This document shows, piece by piece, positions 1 through 7,742 of a DNA stretch of 39,942 nucleotides (position 1 is the stretch's first letter; every line of letters starts with the position of its first letter). Under the pieces are notes generated by a model. It was given only the letters and a program-made list of their open reading frames with translations. It was not told the origin of the DNA and searched no databases. The position numbers were made by a program, and so were the translations under genes. This stretch comes from Actinomycetota bacterium (GTDB lineage Bacteria > Actinomycetota > Rubrobacteria > Rubrobacterales > Rubrobacteraceae). The stretch is taken from assembly GCA_902810695.1 (NCBI GenBank), contig CADDYV010000032.1, positions 1-39,942 of the forward strand, given 5' to 3'.

Positions 1-1
1 C

Positions 2-115
2 ACAAATCAGGTGGCGATAGGGTCTATCTCCAACACCCAGCCGTTGTCTATAGGAGCCAAGAGTGGTGGTGGAGACTGGTACTCTGGAGACATGGATGAG
101 GTATCAGTCCAGTAG
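2..115 (+). CDS. C-terminal end of a LamG/concanavalin-like domain protein (partial)
   Basis: The frame is open from the window edge and ends at TAG 113-115, giving 37 residues. The visible part runs LSIGAKSGGGDWYSGDMDEV and then SVQ before the stop. The IGA-x-GGGD-(W/F)-x-G-x-(M/I)-DEV pattern is the usual last strand of LamG/laminin-G-like (concanavalin A-like lectin/glucanase) domains, which often sit at the C-terminus of secreted carbohydrate-binding or adhesive proteins. The strong terminator at 153-184 follows directly, which supports a real gene end. The rest of the protein lies outside the window, so the full architecture and catalytic role are unknown. Confidence 0.6.
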   Translation, partial: TNQVAIGSISNTQPLSIGAKSGGGDWYSGDMDEVSVQ

Positions 116-152
116 AAGCTGCGATGGCGAAGAGGAAATCGTCGCCATGCAG

Positions 153-184
153 GGCCGGAGTCTTGATAAGGACTCCGGCCTTTT
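153..184 (+). terminator. Rho-independent terminator of the LamG-type gene
   Basis: A perfect 10-bp stem (GGCCGGAGTC / GACTCCGGCC) with an 8-nt loop is followed directly by TTTT. It lies 38 nt after the stop at 115 and points along the plus strand. A second smaller hairpin (ATGGCGA 124-130 / TCGCCAT 142-148) precedes it. On the minus strand the same stem lacks a T tract, so it is less likely to stop the convergent methyltransferase transcript. Confidence 0.8.
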
Positions 185-247
185 GCTCAATTCCAGGCCG
201 GGTTCTGCTCTTCTTCTGTTTCCCGGATACCCTGCCCTCTTCACAGC

Positions 248-910
248 TCAAGATTTTGAAAACCGGTGCAGCAGTACCTCCACCCTCTCTCTGCTCTGCT
301 CGACCGGGAGTGTCGTGGTCGAGCGTCGGAGTCCCTGCTCCGCCATTGCTTCGAGGAACCGGGCAGCGTTCTTGCGCTGCGGGTCGGCGATAATGGCCTC
401 ACCGCCGGGCACCAGAAGTTCGGGGACCAGAGCACCCAGCAATCGAGCATTCTCGCGCTCGTAGAGCACATCGGCGGCGAGCACCAGATCAAAGCGTCCC
501 AGACTGTCTAACTCCGGCGTGCGCCAGTCGAGCAATGATGTTTGGATCTCGCGCCCCAGGTTCTCCCTGGCGTTATATGCCGTGAAGTCCAGGGCCGCCT
601 CGTAGTAGTCAGTCGCGAGGATGTCCGCCCCCCGTTCGAGAGCCGCAACGGACGGCACCCCCACGCCGCATCCCAGTTCGATGGCGCGCTTTCCGGTAAG
701 ATCCTGCCCGGCGATGTACCTGGCGAGGGCGATGGCGCTCGGCCAGAGCTCCGCCCAGTACGGAAGTCTCTCGTCCTCCTCGAAGTCCTGCTCGTCCAGC
801 AAAGCTTCCGGCGAGGCGGGGCGCACGATCCGGTACGTCCTGTCGCCGACCTCCAGATCGGACTCCGTCAACCTGGTCTTACCGGCAAGGTGCTCCCAGA
901 GCTTTTCCAC
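248..910 (-). CDS. Class I SAM-dependent methyltransferase (METTL/NNMT-like)
   Basis: The 220-residue protein has a Rossmann methyltransferase core. Motif I is AIELGCGVGVPSVAA (about residues 94-108), an acidic motif II loop is ILATDYY, and the post-I region contains FDLVLAADVLYE. The upstream YWAELWPSAIALARYI segment is typical of the METTL16-fold lysine or nicotinamide N-methyltransferase-like family (protein methyltransferase family 16). The substrate cannot be told from sequence; homologues include protein-lysine methyltransferases. The start is a GTG at 910 with no clear Shine-Dalgarno site. It lies 32 nt downstream of the Rrf2 regulator gene on the same strand, so the two may be cotranscribed. 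Confidence 0.75.
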   Translation of the reverse strand: MEKLWEHLAGKTRLTESDLEVGDRTYRIVRPASPEALLDEQDFEEDERLPYWAELWPSAIALARYIAGQDLTGKRAIELGCGVGVPSVAALERGADILATDYYEAALDFTAYNARENLGREIQTSLLDWRTPELDSLGRFDLVLAADVLYERENARLLGALVPELLVPGGEAIIADPQRKNAARFLEAMAEQGLRRSTTTLPVEQSRERVEVLLHRFSKS

Positions 911-942
911 AGAGAGAAGAGGTTATCTAAAGAACAGGCCGT

Positions 943-1392
943 CTACTGGCCAACAGGAGCAGCTTCGTTTCCGGCCCGGATCTCGCGTTCTGCGGCGGCG
1001 AGCTGGGCGATGCTGTAACGTCCGAAGACATCTTCGAGAGCGACGCGGGCCTCATCCCAGACCCGGCTCGTGGCGCAGAGTGGAGCGTCCTCGATATAGC
1101 AGGTGCCCCCGGCGGAACACCGGGCGGGCCTGACCTCGCCGTCCAGGATCTCCACGATGTCCAGGACGGTAACCTCCTCGGTCGGAACCGCGAAGCAGAA
1201 CCCGCCGTGCGCCCCGCGGTGGCTCTCCAAAATATTCGCCCGTCGGAGCTCCCCGAAAATCTGCTCCAGAAATCGCTCGGGGATACGCTGGGTGCGCGCG
1301 ATCTCGGCTACTCCCAGCGGCGACTCACAACCGCTCACCGCAAGCTCGACCAGCGCCCGGACCGCGTATTTGCTTTTCTTCGTAAGCCTCAC
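943..1392 (-). CDS. Rrf2 family transcriptional regulator
   Basis: A 149-residue protein starting VRLTKKSKYAVRALVELA, the classic N-terminus of Rrf2 winged-helix regulators (IscR, NsrR, CymR). I chose the GTG at 1392 over an in-frame ATG at 1434 because the family start (M/V-x-LTxKxxYA) fits here and a GAGG lies about 9 nt upstream. The wing region HRGAHGGFCFA is conserved. Three cysteines in the pattern C-x5-C-x7-C (around RCSAGGTCYIEDAPLC) suggest an Fe-S cluster, although IscR and NsrR usually have C-x5-C-x5-C. A redox, NO or iron-sulfur sensing role is therefore likely but the target is unknown; the neighbouring genes are not Fe-S biogenesis genes. Confidence 0.85.
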   Translation of the reverse strand: MRLTKKSKYAVRALVELAVSGCESPLGVAEIARTQRIPERFLEQIFGELRRANILESHRGAHGGFCFAVPTEEVTVLDIVEILDGEVRPARCSAGGTCYIEDAPLCATSRVWDEARVALEDVFGRYSIAQLAAAEREIRAGNEAAPVGQ

Positions 1393-1476
1393 CTGTATTC
1401 CATTCCTCGCCCGAAGAGCGAAACTACGCCTCAAATGATACCAGATGCGGCGGAATTCGTCGGAAAATCTCCAGGA

Positions 1477-2592
1477 TTAATGTCCGGAATCGAGGCCAAC
1501 GGTTGGCTGCTTACGCCGCGTTCGCCGCGCGAGCAAGGTGAGTGTTGCCACAATCAGGATGAGGACTACGAGCGCGAGCGCGAGTGGATCGGCTTCCGCT
1601 ACGAGCGTGGCGATGGCGGCGAGGATAGCAGAGGCGGGGATGGTGAGGATCCAGGCCCACACGATGCGCCAGGCAACACCCCACCGCACGGCGCTGAACC
1701 GGCGCGTCGCGCCTGCTCCCATGACAGAGCCCGATATGACGTGGGTTGTGCTTACGGGAAGCGCCCACGAAGTGGCGACTTGGATCACCACCGCACCGAC
1801 CGTCTGGGCGGCGAACCCGTCAACGGGCTCCATGCGGATGATTCTGCTGCCCATCGTCCTGATGATGCGCCAGCCGCCAGCCCACGTCCCCAGACCGATC
1901 GCAATTGCGGCGGCGAGCACGACCCACAACGGGACGGCGAACGCCGTGAGCTGGTGCGAGCTGACGAGGGCGAGGGTGATGATCGCCATGGTCTTCTGCG
2001 CGTCGTTCGCGCCATGGCTGAAGGCGACGAAACCGCTGGAGAAGATCTGGAGCTTGCGGAACGCGCTGTTGGCGCGGCTCGGCCTGGCCCTGCGGAACAG
2101 GTTGAGCAGCAGGACGGTAACGGCGTAGGCGAGGACGAGTCCAATGACCGGGGATGTAACAAGCGCGATGATAATCGGGTAGACCTCCGACCATTCCACC
2201 GCGCCGGTGCCATAAGCCACGATCCCCATGCCTATGAGCGCCCCGATCAGGGCGTGCGTGGAGCTCGATGGGAGACCAGCCCGCCACGTGATGAGGTTCC
2301 AGGCGATGGCGCCGAAGAGCACGGCAATGATCATCGAAAGCCCAACGCCAGCGCCAGGATTCACGAGGCTGCCTATAGTGTTCGCCACCGTCGCATGGAG
2401 GAGCTGCGTCGCCACTACCGCGCCGATGAGGTTGAGAATGGCGGAGAAGATGACGGCGATGCGCGGCGGAAGTGCTCTCGTTCCGACCGTCGTCGCGATA
2501 GCGTTCGCCGTGTCGTGGAAGCCGTTGGTGAAGTCGAAGCCAAGCGCGACGACGATGGTGAGGACGAGCAGGAGAATCTGGAAGTCAGGCAT
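1477..2592 (-). CDS. pit: Inorganic phosphate transporter, PiT family
   Basis: A 371-residue integral membrane protein with two copies of the PiT signature: FDFTNGFHDTANAIAT near the N-terminus and FSHGANDAQKTMAIITLA in the second half. PiT proteins are low-affinity, cation- or proton-coupled symporters of phosphate (often metal-phosphate) in the cytoplasmic membrane. The ATG at 2592 overlaps the end of the upstream DUF47 gene by 8 nt (within AAGAATGCCTGA), so the two are translationally coupled. The DUF47-pit pairing is widespread and supports phosphate uptake rather than sulfate permease activity. Phosphate control is suggested by a PhoP-like box ahead of the pair. Confidence 0.93.
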   Translation of the reverse strand: MPDFQILLLVLTIVVALGFDFTNGFHDTANAIATTVGTRALPPRIAVIFSAILNLIGAVVATQLLHATVANTIGSLVNPGAGVGLSMIIAVLFGAIAWNLITWRAGLPSSSTHALIGALIGMGIVAYGTGAVEWSEVYPIIIALVTSPVIGLVLAYAVTVLLLNLFRRARPSRANSAFRKLQIFSSGFVAFSHGANDAQKTMAIITLALVSSHQLTAFAVPLWVVLAAAIAIGLGTWAGGWRIIRTMGSRIIRMEPVDGFAAQTVGAVVIQVATSWALPVSTTHVISGSVMGAGATRRFSAVRWGVAWRIVWAWILTIPASAILAAIATLVAEADPLALALVVLILIVATLTLLARRTRRKQPTVGLDSGH

Positions 2593-3250
2593 TCTTGATC
2601 GCGATTCCCTCTAGCACGTTCGCCACATCCTCGCAGCGATCGAGCGCGTCCTCCAGAAGGGTGTACAGCTCCTTCAGCTTGATAACCTCCAGCGCCGAAT
2701 GCTGGCCGCTGAAGAGCTCCGCGATCGCACGCCGCGATACGGAGTCCCCCACGTCCTCCAGACGATGGATCTCGATGACGTGCTCCCCGCTCTTTCTGCC
2801 GGACTCGAGCTTGCCAACCGCCTGCTTGAGCTGCGCCGTAGCCTGCACAAGAAGCTTCGACAGCTCGTGCGCGGGCTCGGGAATAGAGGTGATACCGTAC
2901 AGGTTGGCCGTGTCGGCAATTTCCTCGAGGTAGTCAATGATGTCGTCCATGCCAGCCGCAAGCGCGTATATGTCCTCGCGATCGAAAGGGGTTACGAAAG
3001 TCCGGTGCAGCGCGGCAACGATCTCGTGGGTGATCTCATCTCCCAGATGTTCGAGGTCTTTGATCTCCCGCTGCCGTGCGGGAAGCTCCGCTGCATCAGT
3101 GAGAGCCTGCTCCAGGAGATCGGCGGAGCGGACAATCGTAGTGGCCTGCCGCTCGAAGAGGTCGTAGAAACGCCGCTCGCGGGGAATGAGAGAGAGCGAC
3201 CTGAACCTCTTACCCAGAGTTTCCCGAAGCTGTTGATTGTTATTAGACAT
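2585..3250 (-). CDS. DUF47 (PhoU-like) phosphate transport accessory protein
   Basis: A 221-residue, all-helical, charged protein of the DUF47/PhoU-like family. It has the typical N-terminus (FYDLFERQATTIVRSADLL), the HLGDEITHEIVAALHRTFVTPFDREDIYALA core, and an LEDVGDSVSRRAIAE segment near residues 170-185. Family members are coded next to PiT transporters and are thought to regulate them or to bind metals as PhoU does. The ATG at 3250 has AGGAG about 12 nt upstream. It is the first gene of the two-gene phosphate operon. Confidence 0.9.
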   Translation of the reverse strand: MSNNNQQLRETLGKRFRSLSLIPRERRFYDLFERQATTIVRSADLLEQALTDAAELPARQREIKDLEHLGDEITHEIVAALHRTFVTPFDREDIYALAAGMDDIIDYLEEIADTANLYGITSIPEPAHELSKLLVQATAQLKQAVGKLESGRKSGEHVIEIHRLEDVGDSVSRRAIAELFSGQHSALEVIKLKELYTLLEDALDRCEDVANVLEGIAIKNA

Positions 3251-3294
3251 CTCTGTTTCTTACTCCTCGTATCCGACTTCTATCACTGATCTGG

Positions 3295-3360
3295 ATCATA
3301 GAGCACGGGCAGCATGATTGAGTTTCCGCTTCGTAAACTTGTCTTTAAATCCATGTTAAA
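3295..3360 (-). promoter_or_regulatory. Candidate PhoP-box-like repeats and promoter ahead of the DUF47-pit operon
   Basis: Read on the minus strand from 3360, three T-rich hexamers follow each other at 11- and 12-nt steps: TTTAAC, TTTAAA and TTTACG (3332-3360). Such near-helical spacing of TT(A/T)A(C/A)-type repeats resembles PhoP boxes of phosphate-starvation genes. A possible -10 (TATGAT, minus strand, 3295-3300) lies downstream with a poor -35 (CTCAAT), as expected for an activator-dependent promoter. The match is by eye and phosphate control is inferred. Confidence 0.35.
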
Positions 3361-3380
3361 TGCTTACTGGCCCGTATGGC

Positions 3381-3884
3381 TCAACGCTGTAATTCTCTCG
3401 CCTGCTCTTCCACCTTGGAGATAAAGCCCGTCTTGGCCTCAGTGTAGGCGCCCCGATCATCGCGGAAGCGCCGGGCAAGTTCTCTCTTGAGCCTCTCATA
3501 TTTTATCAGCGCATCGGGGTGGGAGCACAGGTAGTCGCGGAAGAGAACGTGGCGATCCCACCACCCGGCGTTGGACCGCTCGACGAGGTGGATCTGGTAG
3601 GTTCTCTTTCCATCCCGGAGCTTGCGGAAGTAGCGTCTGAAGGGGAATTCCCGCTCGAACTCCGGGACGTACTCGTAACCTATGTTTACAAGTCCATTTA
3701 TGCACGCGGGGGCATCATCCAGCGTCCTCACACCGACCATGATGTCTATGATCGGTTTGGCGGCGAGGCCCGGCACGGCGGTGCTGCCTATGTGCTTGAT
3801 CTCTACCACATAATGACCTATCGCCGCTTCAATGCGCTTCTGCTCCTCCTCAAACATCTCAGGCCAGCGCGGATCGTATGGCAT
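3381..3884 (-). CDS. GrpB family protein (UPF0157, nucleotidyltransferase fold)
   Basis: A 167-residue GrpB-family protein. It starts MPYDPRWPEMFEEE and contains VEIKHIGSTAVPGLAAKPII followed by DIMV, the family hallmark. The GSTAVPG and D-I-M positions correspond to the nucleotidyltransferase-like GS...DhD arrangement, but no biochemical activity is firmly assigned. The ATG at 3884 was chosen because longer in-frame versions run into the upstream nuclease gene and carry GTT/GTA (non-start) valines; a GGAG lies about 12-16 nt upstream. It follows the nuclease gene after 20 nt, suggesting one transcript. Confidence 0.85.
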   Translation of the reverse strand: MPYDPRWPEMFEEEQKRIEAAIGHYVVEIKHIGSTAVPGLAAKPIIDIMVGVRTLDDAPACINGLVNIGYEYVPEFEREFPFRRYFRKLRDGKRTYQIHLVERSNAGWWDRHVLFRDYLCSHPDALIKYERLKRELARRFRDDRGAYTEAKTGFISKVEEQARELQR

Positions 3885-3904
3885 GATTACTACTGGCTCT
3901 CCGG

Positions 3905-4711
3905 TCAAGATCTGCTCAGGAACAGCTCCGCCACGACAGGGTAGTGGTCGCTGGGGTAGAGGGGCTGCTCGGCGTCGCGGACGACCCTGCACGAGCGAGC
4001 TTCCCACCGCGCTTTCGCACCATCACGAAAGAGGACCCAGTCCAGACGCGCCTCCCGGCCAGAAACCTTAGGCCTGAAATCCGTCCCCCGGAATCTGTGA
4101 AAAGTATTCGAAGGCGGATTGCCGCAGGCGAGATGCGCGTCGGAAAACCCGGCACGGGCGTATATCTGGTAGCTCTTGGAGCCGGGGTTGCAGTTGAAAT
4201 CCCCCGTCAGCACCACCGGCTCATTTCCCATCTCTGCGAGCTTTCCGGTAATGAGCTTGCTCCCCTGCATTCGGGCTTCCCCGCTCCTGTGGTCGAGGTG
4301 GGTGTTGAGGTGCAAAAACTCCACGCCGTTTTCTACGAGCCGGAAACGCGCCCAGTTGGCGGAGCGAACCTGGTTGGTCTGCCAGGAACGCGAACGCTTC
4401 TCTGGCGTCTCGGAGAGCCAGAAGCCGCCGGAGTCCAGCAACTCCAGGCGCGAAGGGTTCCAGAAGATGGCATTGTGTGCGTAAGGTCTGCGGTTCTCGT
4501 ACTCCGGTCCCAGGGTGTGTTCGTAGGCAGACAGCTCTCTTTTGTAGGTGCGCAGGTTCCCGTTCTGGAACTCCTGGAACCCGATCAGGTCCGGCGAGTA
4601 ACGCCTTATGGTACGCACGTTGAGCGGAGCGCGATGTCTCCACGCATTGGCGCCGTCGGGTCTCTGGGAGCCGCGGATGTTGAAAGTCATTATTTTGAAG
4701 GTATCAGCCAT
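3905..4711 (-). CDS. Endonuclease/exonuclease/phosphatase family protein
   Basis: A 268-residue single-domain EEP protein. Visible catalytic motifs are IMTFNIRG (Asn, N-terminal strand), LIGFQEFQNG (metal-binding Glu), NTHLDHRS, LTGDFNCNPGS (Asp/Asn pair), RLDWVLFR and the terminal SDHYPVVAELF (Asp-His). This full set implies an active Mg-dependent phosphodiesterase or phosphatase; the substrate (DNA, phospholipid or other) is unclear. There is no signal peptide. The ATG at 4711 lies inside an inverted-repeat arm and has no Shine-Dalgarno site. An alternative ATG at 4690 also lacks one but keeps the catalytic Asn. Confidence 0.85.
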   Translation of the reverse strand: MADTFKIMTFNIRGSQRPDGANAWRHRAPLNVRTIRRYSPDLIGFQEFQNGNLRTYKRELSAYEHTLGPEYENRRPYAHNAIFWNPSRLELLDSGGFWLSETPEKRSRSWQTNQVRSANWARFRLVENGVEFLHLNTHLDHRSGEARMQGSKLITGKLAEMGNEPVVLTGDFNCNPGSKSYQIYARAGFSDAHLACGNPPSNTFHRFRGTDFRPKVSGREARLDWVLFRDGAKARWEARSCRVVRDAEQPLYPSDHYPVVAELFLSRS

Positions 4712-4794
4712 TAGCTATCAGCGTTCAGGAAAGAACCTGGCAGGCTGAGAGCTGACGGCTGAAAGCTGACGGCCGAGAAGCTAATGGCCGATAC
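4701..4794. repeat. Intergenic repeat: inverted arms with internal AGCTGACGGC direct repeats
   Basis: The arms GTATCAGCCATTAGCT (4701-4716) and AGCTAATGGCCGATAC (4779-4794) are complementary at 15 of 16 positions, separated by 62 nt. Within the spacer, AGCTGACGGC occurs twice, at about 4749 and 4764, and the right arm is a variant of the same unit. This looks like a small palindromic intergenic element, able to fold as a long hairpin between guaA and the nuclease gene. The left arm contains the nuclease start codon. Confidence 0.6.
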
Positions 4795-4798
4795 CTCT

Positions 4799-6319
4799 TC
4801 ACTCCCACTCTATCGTGCCGGGCGGTTTGCTGGTGATATCCAGGGCGACCCGGTTGACGCCGGGAACCTCGTTTATGATGCGGTTCGAGATGTGTTCCAG
4901 GAGATCGTAGGGCAGGCGCGCCCAGTCGGCGGTCATTGCGTCGTCGCTGGTTACGGCCCGGATCACCACCGGGTAGGCGTAGGTGCGCGCGTCGCCCATC
5001 ACCCCGACGGAATGTATCGTGGGCAGAACCGCGAAGCTCTGCCACAATTCCCGGTAGAAGCCGGCGTTCCGGATCTCATCCTGCAGCACGGCGTCGGCCT
5101 GGCGCAGGATCTCCAGCCGCTCGGCGGTAACATCCCCGATGATCCTGATGGCGAGCCCCGGCCCCGGAAACGGCTGCCGCCAGACCATCCTCTCCGGCAT
5201 CCCGAGTTCCGCCGCCACCACCCGCACCTCGTCTTTGAAGAGGTTGCGCAACGGTTCCACCAGATCCAGGTCCATCACCTCGGGCAACCCTCCGACGTTG
5301 TGGTGGCTCTTTATGCGGGCGGCGTCGCGGGTGCCGCTCTCGATCACATCGGAGTACAGCGTACCCTGCACCAGAAACTTTGCGTCCTCGATCTTCTGCG
5401 CCTCCTCCTCGAAGACGCGGATGAACTCTTCGCCCACGATCTTGCGCTTCGCCTCCGGGTCGGTAACGCCCGCGAGCTTGTCGAGGAAGCGTCCCGTCGC
5501 ATCAACGTGGATCAGGGGTATATCCGACCTTTCGCGGAACGCTTCTATTACCTGCTCGGCCTCGTTCTTACGCAAGAGGCCATGGTCCACGAACACGCAC
5601 GTCAGGTTGTCGCCTACGGCCCGGTGGACGAGCATGGCGGCAGTGGCAGAGTCCACCCCACCGGAGAGACCGGCTATGACCCTGGCATCACCGACCTGAG
5701 CCCGGATCTTCTCCACCGCGTCGGTGATGATGTTGACCGGTGTCCAGTCGGCTCTGCAGTCGCACACATCGAAGAGGAAGTTCTTGAGGATCTCCATCCC
5801 GTACTCGGTGTGCCTGACCTCCAGGTGGAACTGCACCCCGTAACGCTTCTTGTGCGGCTCCTCGAAGGCGACTATCGGGGCGGACGGGGTTTCGGCGGTA
5901 ACGACGAAATCATCCGGGGGAGAGAACACCGCATCGCCGTGGCTCATCCAGACGCGCTGTTTTTCCGCTGTACCGGCGAAAAGGCCGCTATGGTCCTTTA
6001 CTTCGAGCGTCGAGCGGCCGTACTCCCGGATCTGGACCGCCCCGACCTCGCCGCCGAGATCCAGAGCCATCAACTGCATCCCGTAGCAGATCCCCAGAAT
6101 CGGGATGTCGAGGTCGAAGAGCGCCGGGTCCACCCTCGGGGCCCCCTCGTCGTAGACGCTGTTCGGGCCGCCGGAGAGGATTATCCCTTCGGGGTTTCTG
6201 GCTCTTATCTCCTCAATCGGGGTGTCGTAGGGAATCAGCTCGGAGAAGACCCTGCACTCGCGCACCCTGCGGGCTATGAGCTGGGCGTACTGGCCGCCGA
6301 AGTCGAGGACGAGGATCAA
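4799..6319 (-). CDS. guaA: GMP synthase (glutamine-hydrolysing)
   Basis: A 506-residue two-domain GMP synthase converting XMP, ATP and glutamine to GMP. The N-terminal class I amidotransferase domain shows [29 protein letters not shown], the nucleophile loop GICYGMQ (Cys near 78) and the His-x-Glu pair. The pair is embedded in FHLEV, where almost all homologues have FHPEV. The ATP pyrophosphatase domain has the P-loop [14 protein letters not shown] and [11 protein letters not shown], and the C-terminal dimerisation domain ends [14 protein letters not shown]-like (here [14 protein letters not shown]). The ATG at 6319 is 1 nt after the guaB3 stop, so the two purine genes form one operon. Confidence 0.97.
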   Translation of the reverse strand: MILVLDFGGQYAQLIARRVRECRVFSELIPYDTPIEEIRARNPEGIILSGGPNSVYDEGAPRVDPALFDLDIPILGICYGMQLMALDLGGEVGAVQIREYGRSTLEVKDHSGLFAGTAEKQRVWMSHGDAVFSPPDDFVVTAETPSAPIVAFEEPHKKRYGVQFHLEVRHTEYGMEILKNFLFDVCDCRADWTPVNIITDAVEKIRAQVGDARVIAGLSGGVDSATAAMLVHRAVGDNLTCVFVDHGLLRKNEAEQVIEAFRERSDIPLIHVDATGRFLDKLAGVTDPEAKRKIVGEEFIRVFEEEAQKIEDAKFLVQGTLYSDVIESGTRDAARIKSHHNVGGLPEVMDLDLVEPLRNLFKDEVRVVAAELGMPERMVWRQPFPGPGLAIRIIGDVTAERLEILRQADAVLQDEIRNAGFYRELWQSFAVLPTIHSVGVMGDARTYAYPVVIRAVTSDDAMTADWARLPYDLLEHISNRIINEVPGVNRVALDITSKPPGTIEWE

Positions 6320-6320
6320 A

Positions 6321-7481
6321 CTACCTTCCCATCCCCACTCTCTGGGAGCGCTGCTCCATCTTGCCCTCGGTAGCGAGCGAGGGCGCGTACATGACCTCGG
6401 CCTTCTGGAACTCCTTGATGTTCTGGTATCCGGTGGTCGCCATGCTGGTCCTGAGAGCGCCCATGAGGTTCAGCGTCCCGTCGTTCTCGCGGGCGGGGCC
6501 GACCAGGATCTCCTCTAGCGTGCTCGTCGTGCCGGTCTTTATTCGGGTTCCCCGCGGCAGAGTCGGATGGAAGGTCGCCATGCCCCAGGAGTAACCGCGT
6601 CCCGGCGCTTCTTCTGCTTTGGTGAAGGCACTGCCGAGCATGACGGCGTCGGCGCCGCAGGTTATGGCCTTGGCGATCTCACCGCCGGTGCGCATCCCGC
6701 CGTCGGCGATGACGTTGACGTACTCTCCGGTTTCCAGGTAGTGGCGCATCCGGGCTGCCGCTGCATCGGCTATCGCCGTCGCCTGCGGAACTCCTACCCC
6801 GATAACTCCGCGGGTGGTGCAGATCCTCCCCGGTCCCACGCCGACCAGTACGCCGACTGCCCCGGTCCGCATCAGGTGCAGCGCGGTGGAGTAGCTGGCG
6901 CACCCGCCGACGACGACGGGCACGTTCAGCGAGGGGATGAACTCCATCAGGTTCAGGGGTTTGACTTGGCTGCTGACGTGCTCGGCGCTTACGACGGTGC
7001 CCTGGATCACGAGCACATCGAGCCCGGCTTCTATTGCCGCCCGGTGATACTTCTCGACGCGCTGGGGCGTCAGAGACGCGGCGGCGATCACACCCTTGTC
7101 CTTTATCTCCTGGACGCGGCGGAAGATCAACTCCTCCTTGACGGGCTCGGTGTAGATCTCCTGCATGACGCGCGTGGCCTTGGTGTCGGGCAGGCTCGCT
7201 ATCTCCTCGAAGACGGCCTCAGGGTCTTCGTAGCGGGTCTGGATGCCCTCCAGGTTGAGCACGGCCAGCCCGCCGAGAGATCCGATTATGCCCGCCGTTT
7301 TCGGGTCCACGGCCGCATCCAGAGCGCTCGCCAGACACGGCAGGTCTAGCCGGAGATCGCCCAGCGACCAGGAGATGTCTATGTCCTCTGGGTCCCGCGT
7401 CCGCCTGCTGGGTACTATGGCGATCTCATCGAGGCCGTACGCTCTGCGGGCGGTTTTTCCTTTGCCGATCTCAATTTCCAT
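6321..7481 (-). CDS. guaB3: GuaB3 family IMP dehydrogenase-related protein
   Basis: A 386-residue (beta/alpha)8 barrel of the GuaB3 family without CBS domains. The N-terminus [20 protein letters not shown] and [13 protein letters not shown] match actinobacterial GuaB3 proteins. Phosphate and flavour motifs [30 protein letters not shown] and [10 protein letters not shown] are present, as is the loop [20 protein letters not shown] with the catalytic-type cysteine of true IMP dehydrogenases. NAD-dependent IMP to XMP oxidation is therefore likely and suits the position directly before guaA. The ATG at 7481 is supported by AAAGGA about 12 nt upstream; a longer in-frame start would run through the leader hairpin. 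No second guaB is seen here. Confidence 0.9.
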   Translation of the reverse strand: MEIEIGKGKTARRAYGLDEIAIVPSRRTRDPEDIDISWSLGDLRLDLPCLASALDAAVDPKTAGIIGSLGGLAVLNLEGIQTRYEDPEAVFEEIASLPDTKATRVMQEIYTEPVKEELIFRRVQEIKDKGVIAAASLTPQRVEKYHRAAIEAGLDVLVIQGTVVSAEHVSSQVKPLNLMEFIPSLNVPVVVGGCASYSTALHLMRTGAVGVLVGVGPGRICTTRGVIGVGVPQATAIADAAAARMRHYLETGEYVNVIADGGMRTGGEIAKAITCGADAVMLGSAFTKAEEAPGRGYSWGMATFHPTLPRGTRIKTGTTSTLEEILVGPARENDGTLNLMGALRTSMATTGYQNIKEFQKAEVMYAPSLATEGKMEQRSQRVGMGR

Positions 7482-7523
7482 ATGAGTAAAAAGGTCCTTT
7501 CCTATCGTCGTGAACAGGTACGC

Positions 7524-7553
7524 AAAAAGCCCACGGAAAGAGTTTCCGTGGGC
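7524..7553 (-). terminator. Terminator-like hairpin in the guaB3-guaA leader (possible attenuator)
   Basis: On the minus strand, an 11-bp perfect stem (GCCCACGGAAA / TTTCCGTGGGC, loop CTC) is followed by TTTTT. It lies between the promoter at 7595-7623 and the guaB3 start at 7481, about 45 nt before the gene. An intrinsic terminator in this place would end most transcripts before the operon unless it is bypassed, which suggests attenuation. No known purine, PRPP or ppGpp riboswitch fold was recognised in the short leader (about 35 nt before the stem). Confidence 0.7.
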
Positions 7554-7594
7554 CCGCATAAGTTTTTCCAACCAACTGCTGCAAAGTCCAGGTT

Positions 7595-7623
7595 ATGCTA
7601 CCCCGCCTCGTCTCGGTGGTCAA
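7595..7623 (-). promoter_or_regulatory. Promoter of the guaB3-guaA operon
   Basis: Minus-strand TTGACC (7618-7623), a 17-nt spacer and TAGCAT (7595-7600) fit a vegetative sigma promoter. The predicted start near 7588 gives a leader of about 107 nt to guaB3 that includes the terminator-like hairpin. Confidence 0.6.
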
Positions 7624-7742
7624 GGTAAAAGCCCTTTTCCCGGTATACTCCCCGTGATTTCGAGGCTACCATTATTCGGTATTGTACATTCCCCCGAAAC
7701 CAGGCAGTTGAAGACTGGTAGATTCTAGAATGAGAGAGCACT

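Noticed and set aside
7482-7571. Longer N-terminus for GuaB3 (30 extra residues)
   Set aside because: It would translate the terminator hairpin, lacks a Shine-Dalgarno site, and family members begin at the [13 protein letters not shown]-like start.
7482-7600. Purine, PRPP or ppGpp riboswitch in the guaB3 leader
   Set aside because: The leader before the hairpin is only about 35 nt and shows none of the known conserved junctions.
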